Assembly (NCBI GenBank): GCA_037957365.1
Contig: JARHVA010006311.1
Span: 1 to 64,000, forward strand
DNA: 64,000 nt
Reading direction: 5' to 3'
Source of the DNA: Torreya grandis
Taxonomy: Eukaryota; Streptophyta; Pinopsida; Cupressales; Taxaceae
The position numbers and the translations under genes were made by a program. This document shows, piece after piece, positions 32,829 through 45,120 of the stretch (its first letter is position 1; each line of letters starts with the position of its first letter). Under the pieces are notes generated by a model that was given only the letters and a program-made list of their open reading frames with translations, was not told the origin of the DNA and ran no database searches.

Positions 32829-34496
32829 CACTCAACAAGTTTCAATTTATAACTCTTTATCAAACTCCTATGCTTTTGACCCATTGTTACTAACCCTATT
32901 TTACCTATTTTTTAGATTGTAAGTAAAAAGTGAAATGATTTTTAAGAAACTAGTTATATTTCAGAGTACCCTTTATTGAGAGCTACATGTGTACAATTTT
33001 TTAGTATTCAAATCCACTTTTAGACCCATTTTATAGACACTAATCTTTCCTAATTAGGCCTCCTCAAGCCTAAATACCAAAAAATCATCAAAAGACCATA
33101 CTTATTTTATCTTTACAATCCTAAAAGTTTGAATATATATTAGATAAACTCAATATTTACTATACTACAAAATTTTGTGGATTTTTGATAGTTCAAATTC
33201 TTGATATGGTTGAAACCCTAGTTTAGGGATTTTGGAAGCCTGTGACCACCCATGAGCATTAAAAATTATATTATAAGTATTATACCATGTTTTAAAGATA
33301 AAAATTTGTTTTTAATTCTCTAAGTCATATGTAACTTTCCCAATTTATTTTAGGTGTTAACTAATCCTCTATCAAAGATTTCTAGTTCAAAACAAGGTTA
33401 ATTATGCATAGAAACAAGAAAGACACCTGATTGTATAGCTACCAAAGTGGATATAATGTATAAAATACAATAAAAATATCAAGAAAATTTATAATCATAT
33501 TAATATCAATTCAATTTATTATCCAAAATCATTTTACCATCAGTTTACAAATCCTTTCTACAAGAAATACAGTCAACATTCAACCATGTAATCACTGTCA
33601 TAAAATGTAGGGTTTCTAAGACAATTTCAAGTACCAACAAACATTTTGAGTCTTACCTTAGAGAATATACACTTATTTATCAATTTAAAATAATTTTATA
33701 TTCATTATATCACAATTATAATTGATCTAATGATCATTCAATTCAATAAGTATTCACTCAGATTGCACACAACTCATAGATTCCCAACATAAGAGTCTGA
33801 CTGATAATACTCTTGTATAATTAATGAATGGATTATCAATTATTAAAAATTATGATCTTGAAACACATTAATAATCCTTAAAATAAATGTATAACTATTT
33901 TCCAATTCCATTGATAAACAATATTGAAACATACAGTCTGTAAATCGATCAAGAACACACAAAATAGGGTCTGAATCTTATTTTCTCAGAATAGGGATTC
34001 TTCCATTTTCTAATTTCTTGAATATTTTCACCTCAAAAAATGCATCAAACTATATAAATTTTAAAATCTTACATTTTATATGAGGGAAACCATTTGGTAA
34101 CCACCTTGGAGAGGTTTACCAATGGTCATATGACAAGTTTTATAAGGTGACCAAGCACCAACATTGAACTCTACAGACTATATAACTTTTGGTCCTTGTT
34201 AAGGATTTAAGGAACCTAAAAAAACATTTAAAATATTTTTTAAAATTTTTTCAATCCTTATCATAACCTTCAAGTCCTATAACACACTAGAAATTTAAAT
34301 TTTTAAACCTACTAGTTTTGGCGGGAAAACAAAATTTGGAAACTTAAACTAACTAAATGCACTTATATCCTAAAAAATTTAAATATAAGTATTATTGGGG
34401 CCTTATATGTGCATACAAGGAATTATTAAACCTATTTTAATGAATCAAACCAAAATTTGACAAAATATATTCCCTAAGAGTGATGCTCTTACATCA
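32829..34496 (-). repeat. Main part of the chromovirus 3' LTR
   Basis: Starting CACTCAACAAG, it continues the LTR begun at 12789 and aligns with 39248-40886. Shared blocks include CTCTTTATCAAACTCCTATG, GGCCTCCTCAAGCCTAAATA, TTTTGAGTCTTACCTT and CCTAAGAGTGATGCT. It ends CTTACATCA at 34496. Confidence 0.9.
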
Positions 34497-34515
34497 TACT
34501 CCTAGGGAAGGAAAA
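34497..34515 (-). promoter_or_regulatory. Chromovirus polypurine tract
   Basis: Minus strand: TTTTCCTTCCCTAGGAGTA directly before the LTR start TGATGTAAGAGC. It is only partly purine-rich, which is attributed to decay. Confidence 0.45.
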
Positions 34516-34549
34516 GATAACTCATGGGTTGCTGCCCATAAGTACTTAT

Positions 34550-35800
34550 AGAGTACTCCCTCAATTTTTTATGTCATCCTCAGTCATATAAATGACATAT
34601 TATACTGTATTATTCTTTAAATTGACCAAATACTTGAAATATTGCTTATCTCTAGTCCTCTTAATCACCTATGTATCCAATATGCATTTCATTTTCTCTA
34701 TCTTGGCCTTAGGAAACTATATTGCCCAATCTAGGTATATTGTATTTGATTCATATATTGTGTTTACTCCTTCATCTCCTTCTCTATAAGTTTACAAATA
34801 TGAAACATTAAATATAGGTCAAATTCCAACTCCACTAGGAAACTCCAATTTGTATGCATTATTTGTAAACTTTTTGAGAATCTTGAAAAGACCTATCTTA
34901 TTCATATTTAGCTTGGTGTATTCACCATTTGGAAACCTTTACTTCCTTATATGAGATATTAATAAATTACCAACTTGTAAATTCACTTATTTCCTATTCA
35001 AATCTGCTTGCTTCTTGTACTTGTCAACACTAGACTCCAAATGCTTTCTCCCCTGTTTATGCAACTTTTTCATTGCCATTACAAACTCCTCACCTTAAAA
35101 ACTTATCATATCCATATTAATTATGTATCTAACCTCAAATACACCTCTTGGATACATGCCATAGATAGCCTATAATTGACTCATACTAATTCTACTATTG
35201 GTAGAATCATTGTAAGTAAACTCTACATGAGGCAACACAAGATCCCACTATTTGGGATGGTCTTTGGACAAACACATCAACAAGTTCCCTAAGATCCTAT
35301 TCACAACCTTAGTTTTCCCATCTATTTGAGAATGGTTATCTCAACTAAAACTTAAATTTGGGCCTAACTTCTTCCAAAATGTCCTCTGAAAGTGACGAAG
35401 AAACTTGGTGTCCTTGTTAGAAATAATGTTCATCAACAATCCATGAAGCCTCACTACCTCCTTTAAACAAATTAGCCACATGTGTTGCATCATTAGTAGT
35501 TATACATGGTATGAAATGTGTTATTTTAGATAATCTATCAACAACTACAAAAATTAAATCAAAACCCCTTTGTGTTCTAGGCAACCCCATCATAAAATCC
35601 ATACTTATGGATTCCCAAGGCCTATTTGGGACTGGTAAGGATGATACAAACCTAAATTAGTACTATTAACCTTGGATAATTGATAAATTTTACATCTCTC
35701 TACATACCTCTTTACTTCTACTTTCATTCTAGGTTAATAGTAGTTCCAAGTGACTAACTCCAATGTCTTGTCAAGCCCAAAATGGCTTGTCATGCTTCTA
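34550..35800 (-). pseudogene. Chromovirus integrase and chromodomain-like tail
   Basis: Integrase core at 35602-35417 and beyond: [20 protein letters not shown] with [13 protein letters not shown], containing the first catalytic Asp region. The zinc-finger region lies near 35760-35640. The C-terminal part reads VGNLLISHIRK-stop-RFPNGEYTKL, MNKIGLFKILKKFTNNAYKL and EFPSGVGI-stop-PIFNVS (34985-34790), the GPY/F-type module. It ends with RDKQYFKYLVNLKNNTV-stop-YV (about 34660-34590), which has the Y-L-V-x-(W) core of a chromodomain. Many stops. The tail would have directed integration to particular chromatin in the living element. Confidence 0.82.
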
Positions 35801-35989
35801 CTATGGTTATCTTGGATCATATTTCCTCTTATATATCTCTTGGTCACACAAAAATATACTCATTTTTAAAATAATCTATCTTGAATTACATAATCCAACC
35901 ATGGCTCCTTATTAAGTGTACTTGGGTGCTTGCATGCATGGTATGCTTCCTTGAAGTCTTCATTATCCTCATACAAATAGTTGAGTGCC

Positions 35990-36410
35990 TCAATGATAAC
36001 ACTATCTAACTAAATTTAATTCACCAATAAGACCCTCCTGCTCAATGCATCTACAACCTTATTTCTTTTTCCTTGTTTATGTTTGATGGTGAAAGTAAAG
36101 TTTTGCATTTATTCCACCCATTTCACATGTCTTTAGTTTAACTTAGGTTGATTAGATATGAACTAAAGTTCATGCTTATCCATGCATACTATGAAATCCT
36201 TTGGCATAATATAATGCCTCCATTTCTTCAATGTTTGCACCATTGCACAAAAATCCAAATCATAGGATGAATGCCTCTTCTTAGCATCATTCAAATTCTC
36301 ACTAAAGTAGGCAATAGGTTTTCCCTCTTGACTTAGGACAACCCCTATGACTACACCACTTGCATCACACTCTATTTGAAACACCTTATTGAAGTCTAGC
36401 AACGTAGTAT
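35990..36410 (-). pseudogene. Chromovirus RNase H
   Basis: ORF 36402-36163 begins MLDFNKVFQIECDASGVVIG (catalytic Asp in ECDAS), continues GVVLSQEGKPIAYFSENLND and YDLDFCAMVQTLKKWRHYIM and ends at the CMDKHEL segment near the third catalytic Asp. Downstream sequence to about 35990 is decayed. Follows RT in the same orientation. Confidence 0.88.
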
Positions 36411-36429
36411 GGGCTGCTCCATGATTCTT

Positions 36430-37330
36430 TCCTTCAAGTATTAGAAACTCTTTTCTTCCTTCTCATTCCAATTTTTTTTATTATCTCCCTTGATGGTGTC
36501 AATGATGGGAGCACATATTCCACTAAAGTTTCTTATAAACTTCCTACAAAAACTTGACAAACTGTGAAAAATCCTTACTTCTCCTGCTGTCCTAGGTGTT
36601 GGCCACTCCCTGATTACCTTTAGCTTATTCTTGTCCATTTTTAGTATGCCTTGTGAAATTACAAACCCAAGGTATAAAATATCTCCTTTCACAAAATCAC
36701 ATTTTTTGAGGTTGATCAATAACCTCTCTTCTTCCATCCTCCTTATAACCAATCCAAATGATGAAGATGTTCCTCCTTGCTTTGACTATAGATTAGTATA
36801 TCATCCAAATAAACTACTAAAAACTCATGAAATATTTATAACCTTATTAATTAATCTCATGAAAGTGCTAGGTGCATTAGTCACACCAAATGACATGACT
36901 AGTCATTCATAAAAACCTTCATTCATCTTGAAATCAGTCTTACACTCATCACCTTCCATGATTCTTATCTGATAGTATCCACTCTTGAGGTCTATCTTGG
37001 AAAAATATATTGATACACTCAAGAAATCCATCAAATCCTCCATCATGGGAAGTGAAAATCTATACCTTGTAGTGATCTTATTGATGGCCCTATAATCAGT
37101 GCACATCCTCCACTCACCTTCTTTCTTTGGCACCAACACTATGGGCACTACATATAGACTCAAGCTCTCTTTGATCAACCCTTTGTCAAGAAACTCCTAC
37201 ACTTGTATTTTGATCTCAACCTTCCCTTGTGGGTTCATCTTATATGCATCCTTTTCTGGTAGACTTACTCCAACTACAAAGTCTATATGGCGTGTTATGC
37301 TCTTCATAGGTGGCAATGTGTTAGGAAACT
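36430..37330 (-). pseudogene. Chromovirus reverse transcriptase
   Basis: Readable from HIDFVVGVSLP (about 37310). Frame 37178-36903 gives the N-terminal RT motifs VPIVLVPKKEGEWRMCTDYR, AINKITTRYRFSLPMMEDLM and FSKIDLKSGYYQIRI. Then MSFGVTNAPSTFMRLINKV. The Y-(L/V)-D-D box near 36800 is destroyed by a frameshift and base changes. Frame 36752-36441 has the thumb and connection (LYLGFVISQGILKMDKNKL; REWPTPRTAGEVRIFHSLSS; FCRKFIRNFSGICAPI). Typical Gypsy RT; dead. Confidence 0.9.
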
Positions 37331-37369
37331 CATCAAAAACTATATTAGCATACTTATCCAACATTTATT

Positions 37370-37900
37370 AAATCTATATAGGCATCTCATTGATATTATT
37401 GGTTGTCATAATAGTCCTAGGATTAATTACCATTGCAAATAATCCTATCACTTCTTCATGCATGGCATTCAAGGACTTTTTTCCACTTAGTAACATCACA
37501 TGTGAACCAACTTTTTGATCATTATCCTCACCCTTCAAGGCCAATAAAGTGTGACTAACTCCATCCTTCATCAAATTATACATATTATTGCTTCCATCTT
37601 GAGTATTTTACTTATCATATTATCAAGACCTTCCAAAAATCACATGGCACACATCCTTGGGGATGACATCACAAAACACCTTATCCGTATATGTTCCAAT
37701 TTGAAACTCCACCCAAATTTATTCACTGAATAACACTTTATGTTCCTTAGTCAACCATGACACCTTGTATGGACTGGGGTGAGGTAATTTATTTATCCCA
37801 AAATTTTTAACCATTTATACTAAAATAAGATTATCCATACTTATTGAGTCAATGACCATTTTGTAACACTTACCTTGGCATTTACAAGTTGTCTTGAAGA
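37370..37900 (-). pseudogene. Chromovirus protease region
   Basis: The active-site triad is visible as MVIDSISMDNLI near 37860 (D-S-G changed to D-S-I). PHPSPYKVSWLTKEHKVL and VFCDVIPKDVCHVIFGRS follow (37790-37640), as in the protease-to-RT linker of chromoviruses. The frame 37583-37374 (MYNLMKDGVSHTLLALKGED) is the linker to RT. Confidence 0.78.
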
Positions 37901-39121
37901 GAGTCTTCCTTTGTGGTGGCTCTTTCTCCTTGGGTGGCTTGATCATCATCCTCATCATGATAAATGATTCTCTCACTTCAGGCTCTTCCATGTGCAATGG
38001 AAAGCAAACACTCTCTCCCTCTCCTCCTTGTGCAATTTGATTTTTCTCTTCATTTATTGGGATTCTTATTGATGGTCCTCTAGACACTCCTATTGTTTAT
38101 GGCTAGAAAATGTATTTCACCTAAAATTCTTGCTTAAAAATCCACTTAATCCTCTACCCCTTGATGAATAACCACCTCTATTGAAAGGTCTCCTACCTAT
38201 AAATCTACCTCTTGAATGAGTGGACTGCTCTTTTGAATTACTTTATTCACTTTGAATATTTATTTTTGTTGTATTTATGTACATTTTTTGTCTTGTATCT
38301 CTAAAATTTCTTCCCCTTGCTCTATTATATTGATTATGTTTTCTATTCAACTTATCTTCAATTTTGAGTCCAAATTGGTATAACTCCTCTAGTGTTCTTG
38401 GGCTCAAAAGTGCTAGTTCATCTTATAGGTTGTAACTAGAACCATTCAAGTACCTTATTACCTTATCTTTATCCTCCTCAACATGTCCATACCTGATTAT
38501 GAACTTATATAACTCTTATATGTATGTCTTCACACTCATTTCCTTCTGCTTCAAATTCTATAATTATCTAAACAAGTTTATCTCATAGTCACCTGGTAAG
38601 AATTTGCCTTTGATCTTGCAAACCATTCTATCCCAATAAGTTATATTTTTCTTCCCCTTCTTTCTTCTCTCATCTTTTGTGAATTCCCACCACAATTAAT
38701 CATGCCCCTTTAACTCAATTTTTACAAACTTGACCTTCTTATCATCAGGTACCTCCTCATAGTCAAAGTATTTGTTTAACTCATTCACCCAATCCATGTA
38801 CTAATCCCTATCAAAAACACCTAAATATGTGGGAAATTCCACCTTTGGTTTGGACCCTTGACTCATGATCAACTTCATGAATCTCTCTACTCCCTGATCT
38901 TTAGGTCTTTCAATTGTTTTTTCTCCCTTTACTTCCTCTTGGTCTTGTGGCTCATCTTCCTTGTCACTTAAGTCCCATGTTAGGAATCCTCTTATTTAGT
39001 TTATTTCTACATTATTTATCCTTTCATCTAAGTTAACTCTAAGGTCCCTCAGCTCTGCCAATAGAGTATCTTGGTTTCATTGGTTCCTTGCTACACTTTC
39101 TTTGTTTCTCCTAGGTGGCAT
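37815..39121 (-). pseudogene. Chromovirus gag
   Basis: Starts MPPRRNKESVARNQ at 39121 and reads with stops through ELRDLRVNLDERINNVE, GEKTIERPKDQGVERFMKLI and KVEFPTYLGVFDRD, then WVNELNKYFDYEEVPDDKKV and KFVKIELKGHD-stop-LWWE, the standard gag core, and YKFIIRYGHVEEDKDKVIRY. The C-terminal part is Arg/Gly-rich (SRGRFIGRRPFNRGGYSSRG) and then acidic. I do not see a CCHC knuckle; the basic RG stretch may bind RNA. The ORF 38087-37815 covers the C-terminus up to protease. Confidence 0.85.
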
Positions 39122-39218
39122 TTTGAACCTTGTTCAGGTATTATATCAAATAAGTACATGTTATTCTCTTCTCCAAATAATATTATCTCTCCCACTTATT
39201 ATTAGGTATCCAATGTTT

Positions 39219-39231
39219 TCTCTAATACCAA
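39219..39231 (-). promoter_or_regulatory. Chromovirus primer-binding site, tRNA-Met type
   Basis: Minus strand: TTGGTATTAGAGA, a few bases after the LTR end. It is the TGGTATCAGAGC-type site with a C-to-T change. Confidence 0.75.
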
Positions 39232-39233
39232 AA

Positions 39234-40886
39234 TGATGTAGATGTTCTACTCAATAAGTTTTAATTTTTAACTCTTTATCAAACTCCTATGCTTTTGACC
39301 CTTTGCTACTATCCCTATTTTACCTATTTTGTTGTTTGTATGAAAAAATACAATGATTTTTAAGAAATAAATTATATTTATGAGTACCCTATATTGATAT
39401 CTACATGTGTGCAAATTTTTATTATTCAAATCCACCTATATACCCTTTTTCTAGACACTACTATTTCCCAACTAGGCCTCCTCAAGCCTAAATACCAAAC
39501 AGTCATCAAAATACCATACTATTTTATCCATACACTCTTGAAAGTTTTAAAATATATTATAAAACCTCAATATTGACTATAATAAATTTTTTTTTGTGTT
39601 TTTATGGTTCAAAATCTTGATATGGTTGAAACCCTAGTTTAGGGCTTTTGGAAGCTTGTGACCACCCATGAGCAGTACAAAATCTATTGTGAGCATTATA
39701 CAAGGTTTAAAATATCCAAATTTGTTTTAAGGGTCTATATAAGTCCTATGAAATTTTCCCAATTGATGGAAGGTGTTAACCAATCCTCTATCAAATATTT
39801 CTAGTTCAAAACATGGTTAACTGTGCATGAAAACAAGAAAGACACAAGTTTGTATACCTACCAAGGTGGATATAACGTATAAAGCATAGTAAAAATATCA
39901 ATAAACTTTAGAATAACATTTAAAATAACTCAATTTATTATCCCAAAGCATTTGATGATCATTTTATGGATCTTTTCTCTAAGAAATATAATCATCATTC
40001 AACCACGCAAAGACTATCATAGATACAGGGTTTTAAAACTAAGTTCAAGCATTAACAAACATTTTGAGTCTTACCTTTGAGAAGATACACTTATTTATCA
40101 ATTTAAAGTAACTATAGATTAATAATAACAAAATTACAATCTATCTAATGATCATTTAATTCAAAAATTATTCAATCAGACTGCACACAACAAATAGATT
40201 CCCAACAAATTGATTATCAATAATTACAAATTATGATATTTAGACACATAAATAATCCTTAAAATATGTGTATAAATATTTTCCAATTCCATTGATGAAT
40301 AATATTGAAACGTACTGAAACATACAGTCTGTAAACTGATCAAGAGCACACAAAAATAGGGTCTAGATCTTATTTTCTCAAAATAGGGCTTCTTCCTTTT
40401 TCCTTTTTCTCAAATATTTTCACTTAAAAACATGCATAAACCTATCTAAATTATAAAATATTACATTTTATATGAAGCTAACTATTTTGTAACCACCTTG
40501 GAGAGGTTTAAATGGTCATATGATAAGTTTTATAAGGTGACCAAGTACCAACATTGAAATCTAAGGACTATATCACTTTTGGTCCTTTTTAATGACTTAA
40601 GGAACCTAAAAATATATTTAAAATATGTTGAAAAACTTTTAAAATTCTTATCATACCCTGAAATTCCTATAAACACACTAGAAATTCAAATTTTTAAACC
40701 TATTAATTTTGGCAGGAAAATAAAATTTGAAAATTTAAACTAACTAAATGCACTTCTATCCTACCAAATTGAAATCTAAGTATGCTTGGGGCCTTATAAG
40801 TCCATCCAAGGCATTATTAAACATATTTGAATGCATCAAACCAAAATTTGACAATTTTTTTCCCTAAGAGTGATGCTTTTGCATCA
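39234..40886 (-). repeat. Chromovirus 5' LTR
   Basis: 1,653 bp on the plus strand from TGATGTAGATG to TTTTGCATCA. It aligns with the copy at 12789-12802 + 32829-34496. The two copies differ often, mainly by transitions and small indels. The 5-bp duplication CTTAT follows at 40887-40891. Confidence 0.92.
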
Positions 40887-41345
40887 CTTATCCTTAGGTC
40901 AACAATTCACATTTGACCAAAGTGACATGTCATTCCTTGGTCCATTACATAATAATCCCCTTTACATTAAAAATATAATTTACCATAATAATATAAAGTC
41001 GGTAATTATATAAAATGGTTTGGGTTTGAATATTACTTCATTGAATTTGGTTAAAATTTTGGGGTACACCTTAGTAGATTTATAACCAGATACCATTACT
41101 ATTAAGGCATATGAAAATATTGAGAGGGAATCAGAAGGCACCATTTGTTTTCTTATCCTTGTTGGGCCTGTCACCCATGATACCATTTTCCATGTCATTA
41201 ACATTAAAATAATATATAATTTACTTCTTTGATGTTCTTGGATTTATGAAATGCGTGTAGTCCCTTCTACATTACATCAATGTTTGAAATTTTCCCATTC
41301 TGGAATGTAGGTTACTATTCATAGTGATATAGCCATATCAATATT
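40887..41345 (+). pseudogene. Tat protease, resuming the interrupted gag-pol
   Basis: Reading continues in the frame left at 12788: after the CTTAT duplication it gives SLGQQFTFDQSDMSFLGPLH and NNPLYI, the gag-to-protease junction of Tat elements. Protease blocks follow: NGLGLNITSLNLVKILGYTL (active-site region D-N-G-(S)-(A)-L-N changed), IKAYENIERESEGTICF, FHVINIKIIYNLLL-stop (flap and the Y-N-L-L-L-G-R-x-W-I box, partly lost) and VPSTLHQCLKFSHSG. Three or more stops. The seamless resumption shows that both parts belong to one element. Confidence 0.85.
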
Positions 41346-41990
41346 GTAAACATTTAGAAGTTGAATATGGTTAATACAACTATTGTCCTAGCACTGAGCA
41401 TGCACCCAATAAGCATAAGAATATAAATATTAAACCTCTTAAATCCAACTATGTTGATCTAAGTAGCCTTATTTCCACTTCTAATTCTCCACCTACTGAA
41501 ATTTCTTCCTATTTCAAAATTGAAGATAAGGGTCATATCACATATCACATCAAATATGCCTTCCAACTACTAAATTACCGAATTCTCACATATCCCATGG
41601 CATGCCTAAAGAGGAGTGGCATAAAAATGTTTATTCTCATCCAAATGGGCCTATTACTTTTGATAAGAATAGTTTGTATAATCAAGAGTAATCCAATAGT
41701 TTAGGAGATTCTTGGCTATATAATGATGTTTTTTCCTCTTTCTAAGAAAAAAATTAATATATTATTACAAATAGAATCATGAAATATCATGATTACAAAT
41801 GAAATGGTTTAGTACCAAAATAATAAGGTATTATGGAGCTCATTTCTAAAAATAAATATAATGGAGCTCAATTCATTGGATATTAATTGCTTGAAGGTGA
41901 CCCCTTAGAGCCCGATAGTGATAGAACTTTGAAATCTAATAAAGATGATCCAAAAAGTGATAGAGAATAATATTATTTTTTTTGGAAGCA
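41346..41990 (+). pseudogene. Tat region after protease, decayed
   Basis: Frames carry coding-like text (NYVDLSSLISTSNSPPTEIS, YFKIEDKGHITYHIKYAFQL, and near the end LLEGDPLEPDSDRTLKSNKD) but no motif that I can name. It lies where Tat elements carry a variable protein linker between protease and RT. Confidence 0.4.
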
Positions 41991-44900
41991 CATACAATGA
42001 GAGAGGGGGGTTGAACTAGTGACCTTAAAAAAATCATTCAATTTCACTTATCATTCATGAAGCATTCATTCAAACATATACATCAACCAATGCATAAATA
42101 AGTGTCTACATAAGCATAAAACATATGAACATAAGATATATGTGGTGAAACCTTATGGGGGATAAAACCCATTGAAACACATCTTGGAATAAATTTATAT
42201 AAGTAATGAATCAATATTTATTGAGGTACTAACCCCACAAGGAGCACTGACCCCTTACTAGTTAGGTACCAACTGAACTAGGCCTTTAATAAGCAACAAC
42301 ATGCAAGGAGGCACCAACTCCCTAGGTGAATCAACATAAAATAAGCCACATAGAGCCTCTAATAACCTTTGGACACTTGTTTCTCACTCAACTGATTATG
42401 ATCACCTTCTTTTGCTCTTCACACTCTCCTATCCCTCTCAAACAACCTATTATGCCTCTTCATTCAATTAGCCCTCTTCTTGACTGAATTAGGTCATATG
42501 AAATTTATCATCATATATATATAATAAATATTATAAATTAATAAAATATTAAACACATGTATTTTATGTTATTAAATCCATCTACCTAGTTTCCAAACTT
42601 CTATTTCATTTATTCATACCATCAATATTCTAACTAGTCAAAATAGGCCTCGTAGACCTTCTTTTTATACTTAACTCTTATTTTCACATATTTTGTTAAG
42701 AAAAAAACCTATAAATAATTGGATAACCATTATAATATATCAAAAAACATGTTTAATAGAAGAAAAAACCACTACATAGGCCATCTACCACTCATAAGTA
42801 CTAAAACCACCATTATCCCTAATAGAGACCTAATGCAATTATGCCTTCTAAAAACACATGTTTCGCCTTGACCACCTTGGGAAATATTGATACTAAATAA
42901 ATGGATGAAAAAATTCATACATGCTTCAATTATAAACTTGATAATCTCACCTTAGGTCCCCAACACCATTTAGCTCATTTCACTCCTTGAACCACACCAT
43001 TAGGCCTACTCACAATTAGGCCTTCTTATTGTTAGAAAGTTTGCCAACTAAAAATGAAGCACATAACTAATTTTATTAAAAAAAAATACCATAAAATAAA
43101 ATTTATATAACCTCCATGACCTTATTCTCATCACCATGTTCATTAGACTTTATGATTCAAGGCAAAAGACTTCAAGATGACCACTTCCATATGCTCACTT
43201 ATAACTACACACATGCCTTAAAACTGAATCATGATCATTTAATCACCAAATTATGTAAAATAAAATTTAATTAATCTAAATTAAATAATAATAACCTTAT
43301 ATACCCTTATAACATCTTAATTTTCATTAGACTCTTCAACTCTATGCAAATCACCTCATTCTCATCTCTGATGGATGACCACTTAGAACTGTTAAAGACT
43401 TCAAAACATAGTCATAAAAAAAATGACTTAGAAAACTTGTAGAGTAACTATAATGAACTTAAAATGGGTTTGTATTATCCTTAATAATCCTTATATAAAC
43501 TTATAATAAATATATTACAGGCTCAAATATCAATATTGGTCTTATAGATCAATCTCATGGTTTCACTGTACACAAACCTCACTATGTTAGACATGTCAGT
43601 TTGAGATCAAATTTTTTACATACACACAATTTTAAAAATATTATATATAATAGGGATATGTTTTAAATTTATTTAAAATTAACCTATTCTAATTGGATCC
43701 ATCCCTAATCCATGGCAACACATCCCTAATTCATTCTCACTTATACCTAGTTTTTCTCACTATCTACCTCACTAGGCCTTTTTAGTGATAGGTCAACTTT
43801 AATGATTGGTTTATAATATTTTATATCTATAAATTATTTATAAACAACCATGGTAATAAGTTATAATTTTAAATATTCAATTTCCATCCACTTATTAAAT
43901 TTGACTTGATCAACTCTACCTGTTATAGAAATTTTTATAGAAACATGGCTTTTCTTAGAGGATTCACCCACTCATCTATCAGACCAATTCCAATTGGAGG
44001 TACCTAATATATTCCTCTACATGATATAATCATAAAAATAGGTCATATAATTTATTTTGAGCCATATCTATCAATATCTTTCATATCATGTCATTGTTAG
44101 GCCTTTAGAGCACTAAAACCCTGTTTCTACTCTTAACAATCATTCATAAAGGATTTCCATTAATTTAAAAAACTAATTGCTATATAATACACCTATTAAC
44201 CTTCAAAAAATACCTTTAAATACTTGTATCCTCATTAAAATGTTACACATGCCAATAAACATCATAAAAACCTTCTCGAGTCTACAATACCTCATTCTAG
44301 CACTCAAGAGACCTTAACTTCACTTTTTATGATTTTTAATCAAAAAAATTAAAGATAAATATTTAAAATACCTATCACACCTATGAAAAATCTCACATGA
44401 GATCTATCACCTTGAAAACTGAGCTTGATCCCTCATTAGGCCAAACTAGGTCTCTTTGCATACTAGGCCTATACATGTAAATGACATTTAGAACTTGAAA
44501 CCTCTTACACTAATCTCAAAACCTCATAATCAAGTCATAAAACCTCATACCATGATAACACACTACCAATATTTTTCTCACAAGCCTCAAAATGCTCACC
44601 TCATCATGCTACCAAGCATATACCTTCTGACTAGGTCTCTTTATTTAAATGAATAAGGCATGGACTAGCCTTAAAACCTCCTTTGAAATATTATTTACCT
44701 TATACACATGTTTACATAGTGTCAAAAATATTATTTCATGCTTTATCACTATTTTTCATCCTTAATAGACCTTGATAATACCTCAAAACTCCTCATTATG
44801 TTAGGTAGGGTCTAGGACTAGTCAGGTTGCATGCTTAGGGTTAAGACCTTACCCTTGAAGGTTTACCTTGAAAGTTTCCTGAGTGTTTCAAAAATTCATA

Positions 44901-45120
44901 TGAATACTTGGTAATCATTTAACATCTACTCATATTTTTGTGTATCCATCTTACCATACCACCATCTTCATACCTTCTCACTATGTCTCTTCATGTGATG
45001 ATCAAAGTCATGACTAGGCTTCTCAAGCTTAGTACTCAACAATATGCTTACCTTGTATATTGATATTGAAATTAAATATTTATCTTGACATTAAAAAATG
45101 TCATCAAACTTATAATAATT
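41991..45120. other. 3.1-kb non-coding insert with possible ~350-bp periodicity
   Basis: No open frames of note, very AT-rich. The left edge has a GAGAGAGGGGGGTTGAACTAG tract, like the purine tracts near LTRs of plant elements. The motif TAGGCCT recurs at 42279, 42644, 43001, 43017, 43772, 44098 and 44463, often about 360 bp apart, and TACCTTCT(G/C)ACTA(G/T)GTCTCTT recurs at 44621 and 44971 (350 bp). It may be an old insertion (LTR remnant or degenerate tandem repeat) in the Tat linker. Confidence 0.4.

Larger units (their letters stand above)
12789..40886 (-). mobile_element. Gypsy chromovirus, minus strand, split by nested insertions
   Basis: Own sequence is 12789-12802 plus 32829-40886; the rest is a younger element inserted near the edge of its 3' LTR. 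On the minus strand it has a 5' LTR (39234-40886), a tRNA-Met-type PBS, gag, protease, RT, RNase H, integrase, a C-terminal chromodomain-like segment, a PPT and a 3' LTR. LTR ends are a short inverted repeat, TGATG...CATCA. The target-site duplication CTTAT is exact. RNase H before integrase and the chromodomain tail define a chromovirus; the sub-lineage is not decided. All ORFs are broken. LTR copies differ at many sites, mostly transitions, as expected for an older layer. Confidence 0.92.
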
